A stretch of 64,000 bases of DNA, taken from assembly GCA_960531495.1 (NCBI GenBank), contig OY482854.1, positions 11,912,121-11,976,120 of the forward strand, given 5' to 3'. This document shows positions 15,201 through 27,167 of this stretch, piece by piece (position 1 is the first letter of the stretch; the number at the start of each line of letters is the position of its first letter). The translations under genes were made by a program, and so were the position numbers. This DNA is from Zeus faber (Eukaryota > Chordata > Actinopteri > Zeiformes > Zeidae). The notes below the pieces were generated by a model. The model was given only the letters and a program-made list of their open reading frames with translations. It made no database searches and was not told the DNA's origin.

Positions 15201-16073
15201 CCGGCTTTCAGTTATGAGACTAAGATCACAGTAAAAATTGATTTTATTTGTTTTGTGTGAAGTCCTTGAAAATGAAACGTGCTCAAAAGAGTGCTTGAAT
15301 ATAAAAAGTACTTGAAAGACCTTGAATTTCATTTTGTAATGTCAGAATGAATCCTGTCTCTCCACCAGTCTCGTGCCCTAGGTCGTGCCGCAGCTAAGGC
15401 CGACACTCGGGTTAGCGAGCTCCAGGGCCTGATCGAGGAGCTCCAGTGGGACATGGAGAAGATCCGCCGGCGCGAGAACCGACTCAACACGCACCTGAGT
15501 GAGATCCTGGAGAGGGTGAGCAACGGCCTGCGCCTTGCCTCGATTCTGCACGTTGCAGAATTTTGCAGAATTGGTAGCAAAGGCCCGTCGCCAAACTCTC
15601 CCTGTTGTATGTTCCAGGTGAACAGTAAAGGCTACAAGGTGTGCGGAGAGGCCAGCAGCGTGTGTGGTACTATCACCATCAACAAGAGGAAGGTATGGGA
15701 CTCTTCCACGACCGCCTCCGCTTTGACCCATATCCAGTCTGGTGAAACAGAGTTAAGTCTCCCATCTGCCCCCCCCAGTTTGAGGAAATGAACAGCGAGT
15801 TGGAGGAGAACCGGGAGCTGGCCGACAACCGCCTGAGTGAGCTGCAGAAGCTCCAGCAGGACCTGCAGAGCGTCAACCAGGACAACAACAACATGAAGGT
15901 ATATGCTTTGGTCATATTTATACCGTGGTCAGCTGCTCGATGATGTCACACGCCAGACCTACTGCAAATATCTACTAGCACAATGAAGATCATGAAGATA
16001 AAATACTGTTTGTTATTATTATTATTGTCACTATTTTCAGTAATTGATTTATTCACTTCTTTGTTTTGTTGAA

Positions 16074-16105
<32 letters not shown>

Positions 16106-19100
16106 TAAATATTGTAACTGTTACTGAGTGGTTTAGATATCTGAACATTATTAACGTACAAGTTCAGTATCCCTAATATGAACCTTCAGTCTGTTCCTGA
16201 ACCACCCCAGGTGGAGCTGTTGAGCCGCGCTGAGGGTGTGGTGAAGGACAGTTCAGAGTACCGCTGTCTGCAATCACAGTTCTCTGTGCTCTACAACGAG
16301 TCCCTGGTCCTCAAGGCCCAACTGGATGAGACGCGCACCCGCCTCAACACCACCAGGACCGCACGCCTTCGACAGCTGGAGCACATGGAGGTGTGTGTGT
16401 GTGTTGGTTTGTTCTGACAGTGTTTCCCCGTCCTTGTCTAACCTTGGTCCATGCGTTGCAGAACGACGAGGTGGCCCTGCAGAGGAAGGTGCGTACCGAG
16501 GTGTTTCAGCTGGAGGACACGCTGGCACAAGTCAGGAAGGAGTACGAGATGCTGCGCATCGAGTTTGAGCAGACCCTCGCAGCCAACGAGCAAGCAGGTC
16601 ACTATCAACGCAGAGACTAAAAACACAGAGTGCAGCACTTGGACTAACTTTGGAATAAGTCTTTCCATGTTTTTTTTCCTTCATCTTTGTTTGTCTCTCT
16701 TTCTCGACGGCTTAGGACCCATCAACAAGGAGATGCGTCATCTGATCAGCACTCTGCAAACCCACAACCAGCAGATGAAAGGAGAAGTGGTGAAATACAA
16801 GCTGAGACTCCGGGAGACCCAATCTGAGCTCAACCAGGTGGGCCAGAGACACACCAGCACTCTGGATAAACGTGTGCAGCATCCTAAGAAAGCTCTGACT
16901 CACTCAGCCTCTTTCCGCAGGTCCGCACTTCGAAGGGCAGCGCCATCCTTCCGTCCCAGTCAAGCACAGAGACTGACGTGAAGGATGAGACAACCTCACC
17001 TCCTGTCCTGGCCACCGCCAGCGACGCCACAGTCAAGATGGAGTCGGACAATGGCTCGGCGACGCCCAGCACCACCGGTACACGCAACACCTGAAAACGA
17101 CTGGTTTTGAATGTACCAAATGGGTTTGGTTGGTTTTGAATGTTTTTGAATGGATTTTTTTTTTACCTGTGCTGTCAGCAGGCTTGGCAGAGAACAGAAT
17201 CTATTTTTATGCCATTGCATCCAAGTCAGAGTTAATATGCAAGTGGAGTTCAACTTTTCAACCTGCAATGCCACTCTTTATTAATCATCAAGAATTGCTT
17301 GCAGTTGGGGAGTTGGGTGGTCTGGGTGGTGGCGCCGCTCCTTTGCCTGAGTTGAGAGTACCTGCAGCTGACGTCTGTGGGGTGGCTGGGCTTGTGTGTC
17401 GTTCTGCGTCCTGCGCGCGGGGGGGTTCCGTCTGGTCCTGTCAACCTGAGTCATGAACCTGGCTGGCTGTGCTAGGCACGGGGCTCACCATGTGGCCTCC
17501 TTCGGGGGGGGGTGGTCTCCTGTCGTCGCACCGGGCTGCTTTCCAGTGCCTCTAGCGCTCTTGGTGCGCGGGGCGCTTGTCACTGGGGGGTTGGACTGTG
17601 GGTGGGGGTGCCCTCTGCCCGTCCTCTGTTCTGTATTCTGCATGCTCGGCGGCTGGGGGCTGACTAGGGGCCTGATGGGGGCGCGGGGCTGCCTGACATG
17701 GCGGAGGCGCATGGCGGACTGCTCTGCGCCCTTGGCCGGTTGCTGTAGGTATGCTGCCACCAGGTACGGGAGGTGGGCGCACTGGGGCACGGCTGGGTCC
17801 GGGGGAAGGGGGTCTGCGTGGTTGCTCCCCGGCCTTCTGCGCCCCTGGATCGATCCGGTTGCGACTCGCCTATCTTTTCCAGTGCCAAAACTCATACTCA
17901 ACATTGAGGTGCCCCGTGCTGGGCACATGCTGCTACGTGAATGGGCACTTGCCACTCGCACCGGTTGGGGTGCATGGTCGGCTGCGGTGGGGCGGTCGGT
18001 TGTGTGGGGTGTGGGTGGGCATGGGGGTCCTGCCGGCCCGCTCGTGGGGCGGGCGGCTCAGGCGGGGTGTTGGTCTGTAGCCGTGGAGCCGAGATTCGTG
18101 CCTGCAGTCCGTGCCTTGCGCCCGTGGCCCGGGTTCTGTGCCGGCGGCTGCGTCTTGTGCCTGCACCTGGGGGTTGGTTGTATGTGTGTGGCGTCTCCTT
18201 GTGCTCCCTGGGACTGGGTCATGCTCCTCGGGGCTGGGCTTAGGGGTTGCTCCACGGCCCTCTGGCTTCTCTGGGGGCCCAGGGGTCTTCTGTGGCCGCA
18301 GGGCAGGGTACCCGGGGCTTTCCTGCGGACGTAGGGTGTCTACAGAGCTGCAGAGTTCGGGGGGGGCTTCTTCCTTCTCTTCCGCTGCTTGGAGGCGCCG
18401 CGACATAATACCAACGTTCTACACCAGTTCCAATGGGGATAAGTCATGTACACTCAACGGTGGACATCTTGCACACACACACACCACTACACCTGCTTCA
18501 GGTGCACCCTAGCACCCTCCTGGTTACATTCCTCTCCCTTCCTCCCTCATTTACTGCTATAATTATGACAGGAAGAGGCCACGTGACCAGTTGTAGTTCC
18601 AGGTTTCCTGGACCTAATTCACTTTTCAATACATGTTGTTATCCAATGTTTATGTTTTTGTGTAAATGTTGTTTGTTTCTATTTATTTTGGCTCACCCGT
18701 GGTGATTCTCCCCCTCTTGGAGTAGTGATAGGTTGTTTATAAAGCCAAACATGATAAATGGTTCTCCAAAGAGGGGGGTTGGTGGTGGTTCTCCATAACC
18801 AAAAACTGTGATCTTGTCATTCTACAGGTCATCCACAGGACAGAGTTATTGCAGCAGTTATTGATGATTTAAGAATGAATAAAGAGTTGCATTGCAGGTT
18901 GAGAACTTGAACTCCACTTGCAGACTAACTCTGTCCTGGATGCAGTGGCATACAAATACTCTGTGTTGTATGCCCAGCCTGCTAGGTTAAAAAAAAATTG
19001 CTTGCAATAACTCACTCCTGTGAACGACCTGTGGTATGACAAGAGCACAGAATTTTTATAATACAGGACCGCCACTCATCCCCCTCTTTGGAGTACGATC

Positions 19101-19316
19101 TTACCATGTTTTGATCAATAAACACCTATTCATCATTACTTCTCCAAGAAGGGGAAGGAGAATCACCACGGCTGAGACAGATAAACATAGAAACATCAGA
19201 TGGCGAGAAAAAAAACAGGTGTTTTTGGGGGTAGGTTTGAGGCAAGATTTAAGAGGTTTATTTGTCACATATACATATGTCGCAGATCCTGGTAGTGTGT
19301 GTGCCTGTGATGAGAC

Positions 19317-19408
<92 letters not shown>

Positions 19409-22400
19409 CACCAGTGAATGCATAGGACTTGTCCCAGTTAGTTCTGGTGTATGGAGTCAGAATCACAACCTCAAGAAAACTCTTGAGCACAATGCGCCAC
19501 AGAACAGAGCAGTTAGGACCAGCAGAGAAACAACCACATATGACCCCGAGGTGCACAAACCAGTCTCAGAGAGCACAAAGTGACCCTGCACCCCTGAGGA
19601 GCACACATACAACCCATGCAGAATCCAGGCTGCGTCGCCACGCACTGACCATAGGCCTGGAGCCGGCCCCGTGGCCAACAAACCAACCTGCCTGGATTCC
19701 CATGCCCTGTGCAAAGGTGAGGCCTGCAGTAACACAACGGGCGAGATGCCCCACCCTGCCACAAGCCCGAGTGCTCACCCACGTAGCTGAGTGCACATTG
19801 CGCGGGGCAGCCCAATATCAAACCACCTAGGGTGAATTGAGCCCCGCCATCGCTCGCAGATGCGGCCCCTCTACAACCGTCAGCACCAGAGGCACTCGCC
19901 GCAGAGAAGCCGTGCATTGGGAGTAGGGCCGACTGTCGTCTCCCGCACCACAACCCACATCCACGACGGCAAGCAGTCATCAAGTGGCCCTGGAAAGCAT
20001 CCAAGGGGCTCTTCGCAACCCTGCCGGGTGGCAGCAGTCCGGAGGCCACTCGGCACCAGGGGCAAGTCGCCAGGACTCGAACACAGTCGGCAGGGGGCCC
20101 ACCCGGTCACCCACCAGCCAACCACACCACCACACCAACCCACCAGTGCCCTGCCACCCCGGAAACCCCACGCTCAATGTGTGCTGTTTGTGTATGCAGT
20201 TAAAATTGTGGGGTGTGGGAGGTGCGAGCCATCCAAGCGTATCGAACCCGAGTCACTGGCACCCCTCCTGCCCCACAGAGCCTGGTCTGGTGGTGTGTTG
20301 TTTGGAGTGAAGTGTTTTTTAACAGATTTGAATTTGTTTGTAATGGTTTTGATCAGTTTGGAATGTATTTTAAAGGTTTTGAATGTCTGTTCCTGCTCTG
20401 TGGTGGAGTAAAACATATGTAAGACATTGGTGGATCCTTGTTCCCACTCATCTCGGTCTGCACCGTGTCTTTCTACACAGGCGTCTCGGTGAAGACAGAG
20501 CCCGGACAGGAAGCCGAGGCCCCCGTGAAGGAGGACGACAAGGAGGACAAGAAGGAGAAGGAGGACAAGAAAGAGAAGGAAAGCATAAAGAAGGAGGAGA
20601 AGGAGAGGGAAAAGGAGCGAGAGAGGCCGACCCGCAGTGGAGGGGGCGGAGCCGGCATGAAGGAGGAGAAGGAAAAGCCGGGGGCCAGCAGCCAATCGGA
20701 GGATGGGGCCGGGGAGCGCCCCTCTGTGGTCGGAGGTCCAAAGAGGAAGGAGGTGGAGCAGCTGAAGATCATCCGAGCAGAACTCAAGTACGTCCTGCTT
20801 GTTTACGTCTCTCCTGGGGAAGAGCCTTGGAGCCAGTCCTTGTGAAATAAAATGAAAACTATTAAAGGAAAAACTATTATTACTAAGTACTATTACCATA
20901 ACAAAACAAATTTCCAAGGCGTTTCAGCATCTTTTGGAAGTTATGATCTGAAATACCTTTGACAAACCAGAAAGACATACATACCAAATCTCGTGAAGCC
21001 CAGGCGGGCCGTGTTATGGTCGTTGTAGGCCTGCGGACCAGAGGTTCCCCAGGTCCCGCTGGTCTATATCCCAGTCAATAGCGATCATGCCCATGATGCT
21101 CGGTAGTGATGAAGGCTTCTGCCTCGGCTATGTAGGAAGGCTCAGGAGTCCCAGCGGGAGATGAAGCTGCTGCTGGACATGTACCGCTCAGCGCCCAAGG
21201 AGCAGAGGGACAAGGTGCAGCTCATGGCCGCTGAGAAGAAGGCCAAGTCAGAGGTACGCTGCACGGAACCAAGAATAAACTGATACCGGTGTTAAAATCG
21301 TTGTGAAGCTGGATTTTAAGAAATATATGTACTTTGAATTAATTTAGTGTATTCATTCGGTGACAATCATCTGCTAATTGGCTGTGTGGTACTTCAAAGT
21401 GAATCTGCCCCCGTTTCCCTCCAGGCCGAGGAGCTGCGGCAGAGACTGAGGGAACTGGAGGAGCGGGAGAGGAGGGAAGGCAAGAAAATGGCCGACGAAG
21501 AGGCTCTGAGGAAGATCCGCTCAGTGGAGGAGCAGATCGACATCCTCAACAAGAAGCTCTCCATAGCAAAACAGGCAAATTTTATTATTACGATATTATT
21601 ATTTTGAAGGGCTGCTTCCTGACAATTCCATGTTCTACTTCACGGTATATATGGCCATGCCAGCTCAATAAAGTATCAAATTTGTTGTTTTTCTTTTGAA
21701 CTAAATAATCTGACGGATTACCACTTTCATATGAGAGCCATTTTAAAGGGGACCTATTATGCTCGTTTTCAAAAAGTTATTATATGGTCTCTGGAGTCCC
21801 CAAAACATGTTTTTGAAGTTTTCTGCTGAAAATAACCCACAGATTATAGCATTTGGCTCTTCTGATCAACCTTTATACCGATCACCAATCAAACTATTGG
21901 GAACGAATATCGGTCGAAAGCGATCACTGGCCGATCGATTGGAGCACCCCTAGGTTTGAACACAACTTCCGGGTTGTGTGAGCCAATGGGGTTTGAGCTT
22001 TACTCCGGATTCCGTTGTATTTCTCTGTAAACCTTCACTGATATCAGCCCACCAAATTCAGTTTCTGAACAAATTTGAGGTGAGAAATAGGCAATCCAGT
22101 TGCTGAAACTTCACTCACATTAGATCAACAAGACCTAATTTAAAAGTCATTTCAGAGTTACACTGCGATGTCTGGAACAGCTTGGAGCACCACGGAATAC
22201 GGCACAGATTGGGGCTTTTTTAGTTTCATTAAATTACGGAAACGTTTAAAAATAAAATGTAATAAATACAATTACCATATTGTTCGGAGAAACGCAGAGT
22301 GGATCACGCGCCGCAGCCTACAGTACAGTCAACCGACCGTGGAGATGCACAGAAGATACTTACATTTTCCTCATCTGCAGTTTTATAACAGACAGTTGGT

Positions 22401-25400
22401 CATAATTCCTCTTTGTTTTAAAAGATTTGTGCTAGTCTGTACAGCCAACAACAGAGCAGTTCCCATGCTTAGCTCTTAGCTTGGACATAATGCTAGCGAG
22501 TCCAGTCACGCTCCATCCATGGGTGGAGTTACTCAAATGGCGGGTGGTTCTAATTCTAAGAAGACCCAATGTGACATTGGCTTGGGAGACAAATCTGAAC
22601 TCTCAGCTCACAACAAACTGACTGGGGTTTCTTATTTTACAGTTTGTGTGTCAGTAGGCCCATCAGAGAACCGAATGTTTGTGTATATGTGCTGGTATAC
22701 ATAGATTTAATAGGCTAAATCTATTAGCAGAATAGGTCCCCTTTAATTGTCTGGCGCGCCCCCATGCAGGAGGAGGACGCCCTACTGAGCGAGATGGACG
22801 TGACAGGCCAGGCCTTCGAGGACATGCAGGAACAGAACATCCGGCTGATGCAGCAGCTGCGAGAGAAGGACGACGCCAACTTCAAGCTGATGAGCGAGCG
22901 CATCAAGTCCAACCAGATCCACAAGCTGCTGAAGGAGGAGAAGGAGGAGCTGGCTGACCAGCTGCTCACGCTCAAAACGCAGGTGAAATAACGGCAGTAC
23001 TCTCATGCCCCCACAGGGAAATGTTGGTAAATTATGAATTAATGAGTATCAGAATGATTTTAATGCTGCTAGCCAGGGAAATTACAAATACTAGCAATTT
23101 GTTCTGGTGATTATTAGTGCGTATATACTGTATATAGACGATTAGCATTAAATAAAAGCTTGACAGTCTGAGAAAAAAAAATAGAATAAACATTTCCAAA
23201 TATATACAAATAGAAGAAAAAAGCAAAACAAGAATAGTCAAATATATAAAATATACAGAATATACAATGTGTTCCTATGCACAGGATAGGTTATTTGTAG
23301 GGGTATAAATTATAATCATACACAACTATGTATTTACTAGGATGTTACAGTGTTGTACAGTGTTATTGCACATATTTGAACAATTATTAGTTTGTGTTTG
23401 TGAGTCATTAATCCTGCTGAACTTCAGAGCTGTAGAAATTATTACATCATTGCCTGAATGCGACTTTAGTGGATTGTAATCTTTTTCTAAAATCGCAAGT
23501 CCACAATCCGTTTCCATCCCATTTTCATAGGGAATTTCGAACTGATGTTAGAAGGTGTGCAATAAGAATAATCCAAATTTGGTGTGTTTCCATCATTTGG
23601 GTTGAGGGAAATTAACTGTCTACCTGAATTTCACTCTTCTGCCATAGTGAGACATGTGTTACTACACTATTATAAGGTTGTACTGTGTTATATTTGTCAA
23701 TAAGGTTATCAAAAGAGACCATTGTGGTGACCATAAACCTCTTTCCCACATGGAATCCGTAATATTGCTGGATAAAAAAAATTGGCAAAGTCAGTAGGTT
23801 GTCATTCCCACACAGCTATCTTAACCAAAAAGTTCTGATGGAGTCTGTTCCAACAAAGACTACTATTACGGATGGGGTGCGTAACAGTTACACTCCCCGT
23901 CTCCTGGCCCTGTGCACTCTTCCCTCGGCTGATTTGAAGCATTTGTGCCCAATACCACCACACAGCAGCAACTTTAAAAGGCACATCTAGGGTCTGAGTG
24001 GCATTTTTAAGAAGAAAAAGAAGAAAATTTAGGACTATGAAGACGTGTTTTAGTTTCTCATCTACAGTTCTGACTTTCCATTTTTCCGAATGTTTTCCTT
24101 TCTTCCCCCCCCTGAAAGCAATTTATTTCAAATACATGTACAAAATATCAACTAAAACAGTCCTGCTAAACTTACTAGTACCCAATATTATTTTTTTTTT
24201 TTTTTTTAACGTCTTTATTATTATTTGCACGTGGTGGTTCTGCGTGCCGCTGCCAGGTCGATGCCCAGCTGCAGGTGGTGCGGAAGCTGGAGGAGAAGGA
24301 GCGCCTCCTGCAGGGCACCATCAGCACTGCAGAGAGGGAGTTGGCCCTCCGCACGCAGGCTCTGGACATGAACAAACGCAAGGTTGGTCCAGCTCAGCTG
24401 CTGAGGTTTAGATGTTGTGACCTTTGGACAAAATAGCTGCTAGTTTGGGAGCCTTAACTTATATGGCCTAATCAATAAAATGGTTGCCACGGAATCCCTC
24501 TACACCCCCTAGGGGCATATTATTCTGTATTTTGGTGTCCGGAAACAGCGTTCTTGGACATGTTCTCCAGTGATTTGTGCGTATTTTGTAGTATGCCTCC
24601 ACCTTAAGTCGACAAAAGTTCGGGTCTAACTAGGCTTGTGCCAATTTGTGATCCGTTTGTATACCTACGATTGAAGCGGTGATCGGCAATTGTTTATTCC
24701 TACGCCGATATTAAGGCAATTTTTACTAAACTAGCTTACTGTACGAACAGAGATGTTATAAAGAAATATCACTAGAATCTGACCCCACTGTATATTTAGA
24801 GATGTTTCTGGTGGAGCAGTCGGCGGGAGGACATGCCACTCAGCACGAGTGAAATTTAAATCCTTAATTTGCTCTGTGCTCCATAAGATAAGTTAATGTT
24901 ATGGATATGATTTGGATTGTGTTATTAAAGATAAGATAATAATGTAAAACGGAACATGAGGCTGTGATATTGTCGCACAGACACACATACTTTTAAAGGG
25001 GAGCCGTTTCTCGAATAGAGACATTGTTATACATGTTCGACATAAATAAACAATAAAATGTAAACAAACTTTTATACATTTTTATTCACGTTACTTTAAC
25101 TGTATTGCTTGCAGAAAGCTCAAAAATTTGATCATTTCAAAGCTCTGTCAGACGCTGAGGCACACTCAGGATGATTACTCATAATCTTAAATTCAAATGA
25201 AATTCTAACATCAATAATAATTGAAAAAAAAATCTAAACAGAGAATAAATTATTAAATAAAAACAAATAAATATACTACTACTGCTAAAAAAATTATTAT
25301 TAAGATAAATAAGTCCCCAAGATGCAGCACACTCTGCTGGAAGGAAGATGCTTGTTCTCAGGGCTCTGCATCTCGGAATCCAGAAGGTGCGTCAATTCCC

Positions 25401-26808
25401 CCGGCATGGGGGATCGCATGTCAGCCATCTCGAGTAGCCACTATTTGACGATATAAAAATAGATGCAATCGCCCCGACCCTAGTTCTAACAAGTCCCTAC
25501 ACCATTCTGTATCCTCCCAAAAAAGATTGAATTCACTCATAACCTTCGTTCCACCTAGGCCCAGGAGTCGGCACTGCTGTCCGAGGATGTCCGGACGCAG
25601 CTGGAGCAGGTGCAGCAGAGGCTTGGCCTGGTCCGCGAGGAGGTGATGGAGAATAGCATCTCCAGAGAGAAGGAGTCCTTCAACGCCCGACGTGCACAGG
25701 TGAGCACCACGGCCTCCTGAACACGTCGCGTCTCTAGTCTCTGCGTGGAAAAAAAACCCCACAGGGCATATTCTTTTCACTCGTGTCCCGTTAAGGCCCC
25801 CTTACTTCTATCTCAGCTTGTTGACGTTTTCGTGCTAAACTGCTGTCATTGACTAATCGATGTTCATCAACACACAGGAAGCCACAAAGGTTACGTTCTA
25901 CTTGCGTTAAAAATTTTCTATCGATCTGTGTTTGTCCACTCGTATCTACGGCCGAATTTCTGAATCTGCACTGTGCTTTTTTCCCCTGCTCTGCATGTCA
26001 GGAGGATATCTCAAAACTGCGGAGGAAGATCGAGAAGGCCAAGAAACCGGCCGAGAAAATCAGCAACGGCGACGAGATACTCAATGAGGAAATCAACGAA
26101 TACAAGGTGAGTGGACGTCCCACAGTAATTGTAAATCACTTATCGCAGAAAGGGTTTAATCTAAAGCAGGACTAAGCTAACCCTACTTAAATTAATCCAG
26201 AATTTAAAAATGCCCTTCTGAGACGTTGCTTAATTTGAGGTTAATTTGTTCTAGACTAGGACGTCCTAGACTAAGGTAACGAAGGACTAGTGAGCACCTT
26301 CTCTCTGGTCTTGGTGCTGGTCTTAGTCCAGATCAACCTGGTCGACCTGGCCAGGTTTAATTTAAGCCTTCACTTCAGATTCAGAATCTGAATCAGAAAT
26401 ACTTTAATAATCCCAGGTGGAAATTACTTAAATGATTTAAACCTAGATTAGCTCAAATCTTCTTTCTGGAAATCCTAGGGCCAGTCTGAGACTATTTTAA
26501 ACCATTTCAGTTTGTCCAGATTAAAAATTGGGATTTACTTTCAGATTAGGCCTAATCTGTGTCCACGAAACCGCACCTATATGTATATATGAAGTGTATA
26601 TATGTTGAACCTCTCGTCCGCTGTGTGGCAGGCTCGCCTCACATGCCCCTGCTGCAACTCCCGGGTGAAGGACGCTGTCCTGACCAAGTGCTTCCACGTC
26701 TTCTGCTTCGAGTGCGTAAAGACGCGCTACGACACGCGCCAGAGGAAGTGCCCCAAGTGCAACGCCGCCTTCGGCGCTAACGACTTCCACCGTATCTACA
26801 TCGGCTAG
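7061..26808 (+). CDS. rnf20: E3 ubiquitin-protein ligase BRE1A (RNF20)
   Basis: This nuclear E3 ligase acts with RNF40 and a RAD6-type E2 to monoubiquitinate histone H2B during transcription. Coding exons: 7061-7219, 7337-7405, 8473-8571, 8700-8847, 12397-12582, 12677-12792, 15369-15515, 15618-15692, 15779-15898, 16211-16390, 16462-16597, 16716-16837, 16921-17077, 20481-20787, 21136-21253, 21425-21574, 22770-22982, 24257-24382, 25559-25699, 26002-26106, 26632-26808. They join in frame to 1016 residues; human RNF20 has 975. Long coiled coils fill most of the chain ([53 protein letters not shown]). A charged Lys/Glu stretch lies at about residues 580-660. A C-terminal C3HC4 RING ([21 protein letters not shown]) ends in FHRIYIG. 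These match RNF20 better than RNF40. One donor (after 21574) is GC, not GT. Confidence 0.96.
7469..8426 (-). mobile_element. Tc1/mariner-like element, internally deleted
   Basis: The ends are mirror copies (CACTACTCACAAAAAGT left, reversed right) flanked by TA at 7467-7468 and 8427-8428, the Tc1/mariner target site. On the minus strand an open frame from about 8134 encodes the N-terminal helix-turn-helix of a Tc1 transposase ([19 protein letters not shown], then [11 protein letters not shown]). It stops at 7871, continues as degraded homology, and jumps to the family's usual C-terminal end ([13 protein letters not shown]) near 7730. The catalytic DDE core is missing, so the copy is non-autonomous. 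It sits in the rnf20 intron before exon 8473-8571. Confidence 0.85.
9258..9294. repeat. (GT)n microsatellite
   Basis: About 18 GT units followed by a short (TA)n tract, nested in the hAT-type element in a rnf20 intron. Confidence 0.9.
9319..9600. mobile_element. Fragment of a dispersed fish repeat nested in the hAT-type element
   Basis: The text from CCAAACAGCGACAAC through TGTGTAGCTCCCCATGGTG and CTGACCCATCGAGGC is familiar to me as a multi-copy teleost repeat, probably from a DNA transposon. The family name cannot be fixed without a library search. No intact protein is present. Confidence 0.4.
10240..11640 (-). mobile_element. Non-LTR retrotransposon (LINE) remnant: endonuclease then reverse transcriptase
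   Basis: Read on the minus strand, broken frames give, in order: [11 protein letters not shown] near 11640; the endonuclease-like segment with [10 protein letters not shown] near 11390; a linker ([23 protein letters not shown]) near 10510-10600; and reverse-transcriptase homology ([20 protein letters not shown], then [13 protein letters not shown]) at about 10480-10250. Domain order is that of apurinic-endonuclease-type LINEs. Stops and frameshifts make it inactive. It lies antisense in the long rnf20 intron 8848-12396. Confidence 0.75.
13485..13660. repeat. Dispersed repeat ending in a perfect inverted hairpin
   Basis: The words CACGGGGAGAACATGCAAAC and TCCACACAGAAAGGC, followed by GAATCGAACCCAGGACC, are those of a very common vertebrate tRNA/L2-type repeat. 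Its last 21 bases (13602-13622) recur as an exact reverse complement at 13634-13654, across an 11-base loop. Confidence 0.6.
13925..15210. mobile_element. Composite of decayed DNA-transposon sequence
   Basis: The left part begins GGGTATCGTTAAGATTTTA and has repeated GGTAC/CCGGTAC words near 13985-14010. The right part (15160-15205) has mirrored GGTACCGG words, a pattern seen at the ends of fish hAT-like elements. No intact transposase was found. A LINE piece at 14721-14844 is embedded. Ends are approximate. Confidence 0.35.
14721..14844 (-). mobile_element. Second copy of the LINE linker segment
   Basis: This stretch repeats 10504-10627 almost base for base; I see a single difference (CTCATGATG here, CTCCTGATG there). 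It encodes the same peptide on the minus strand ([23 protein letters not shown]). Homology stops abruptly on both sides. Confidence 0.7.
15250..15356. mobile_element. Right end of a second CAGGGTTC-type element, next to an rnf20 exon
   Basis: The text ending TGTCAGAATGAATCCTG matches the right end of the 9000-9690 element with one change in the terminal motif. It stops 12 bases before the rnf20 exon that starts at 15369. Confidence 0.55.
16074..16105. repeat. (GATA)n microsatellite
   Basis: About eight GATA units in the rnf20 intron 15899-16210. Confidence 0.9.
17176..20300. mobile_element. Cluster of inverted GC-rich repeat copies in a rnf20 intron
   Basis: Two pairs of inverted segments frame this region. 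17176-17290 matches the reverse complement of about 18865-18984 (roughly 80 percent by eye), and 18675-18780 matches the reverse complement of about 19078-19196. G-rich filler at 17290-18400 and C-rich filler at 19500-20300 look like opposite-strand, diverged versions of one sequence (GGTTGTATGTGTG recurs in both). Long open frames here are composition artefacts. The family is not identified. Confidence 0.55.
19318..19406. repeat. (GT)n microsatellite
   Basis: About 44 GT units inside the inverted repeat cluster of the rnf20 intron. Confidence 0.95.
21743..22746. mobile_element. piggyBac-like TTAA element, non-autonomous
   Basis: The two ends are perfect inverted copies of TTAAAGGGGACCTATT, and TTAA is the piggyBac target site. 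The 1004-base body has no transposase. It fills most of rnf20 intron 21575-22769 and stops 23 bases before the next exon. A related copy in the opposite orientation lies at about 43168-44640. Confidence 0.8.
23080..23290. repeat. Dispersed repeat, paired with 53155-53405
   Basis: Shared words (AATTTGTTCTGGTGA, AGCTTGACAGTC-type, ATATATACAAATAGA, ATGCACAGGAT) in the same order show one repeat family in both places, in the same orientation. It lies in a rnf20 intron and has no coding capacity. Confidence 0.6.
26130..26590. mobile_element. Dispersed MITE-like element, copy 1
   Basis: Words such as CCTAGACTAAGG, GTCCAGATCAACCTGG, GTCGACCTGG and AGATTAGGCCTAATC recur, reverse-complemented, at about 35290-35735. 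The element is rich in short internal palindromes. It occupies most of the last rnf20 intron (26107-26631). Confidence 0.65.
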
Positions 26809-27096
26809 AGCGCCAGGCGGAGAGGAGGAGAGCCGGTGGGCGGGGGCTGGACACTACCGAGACCCCTCCCTGCCATACTGCGAGTGGGTGTTTGTACAAT
26901 GTGAAACTTGACTTTTTTTTATATACAATTGAAAAAAATTTGAGCCTCTCCCACATGATGGTGCATCCATTAGCATGCTGGTCCCACAGTGGTTAGGGGG
27001 GGGTAGGACCCTGACTGGAGACCCTGACAGCCTAGGGCCTCCAGGGCTCTGAGATGGCGTGCAGGTGCAATTGTACGTATGCGCTCGCATGTGTCC

Positions 27097-27100
<4 letters not shown>

Positions 27101-27134
<34 letters not shown>
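27101..27134. repeat. (GT)n microsatellite in rnf20 3' UTR
   Basis: About 17 GT units between the rnf20 stop codon and its polyadenylation signal, so likely transcribed. Confidence 0.9.
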
Positions 27135-27138
<4 letters not shown>

Positions 27139-27161
27139 CATGCTGATGAACACACAAAAAA

Positions 27162-27167
27162 AATAAA
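27162..27167 (+). other. Polyadenylation signal of rnf20
   Basis: AATAAA about 350 bases past the rnf20 stop codon. Confidence 0.65.

Noticed and set aside
17453..18334. A 293-codon open frame in the G-rich block of the rnf20 intron
   Set aside because: Open frames appear in several frames and on both strands of the same GC-rich repeat; the composition is skewed and there is no family match.
20174..20917. A 247-codon minus-strand frame
   Set aside because: Antisense shadow of the charged Lys/Glu exon of rnf20 (20481-20787); low-complexity Leu/Pro sequence.
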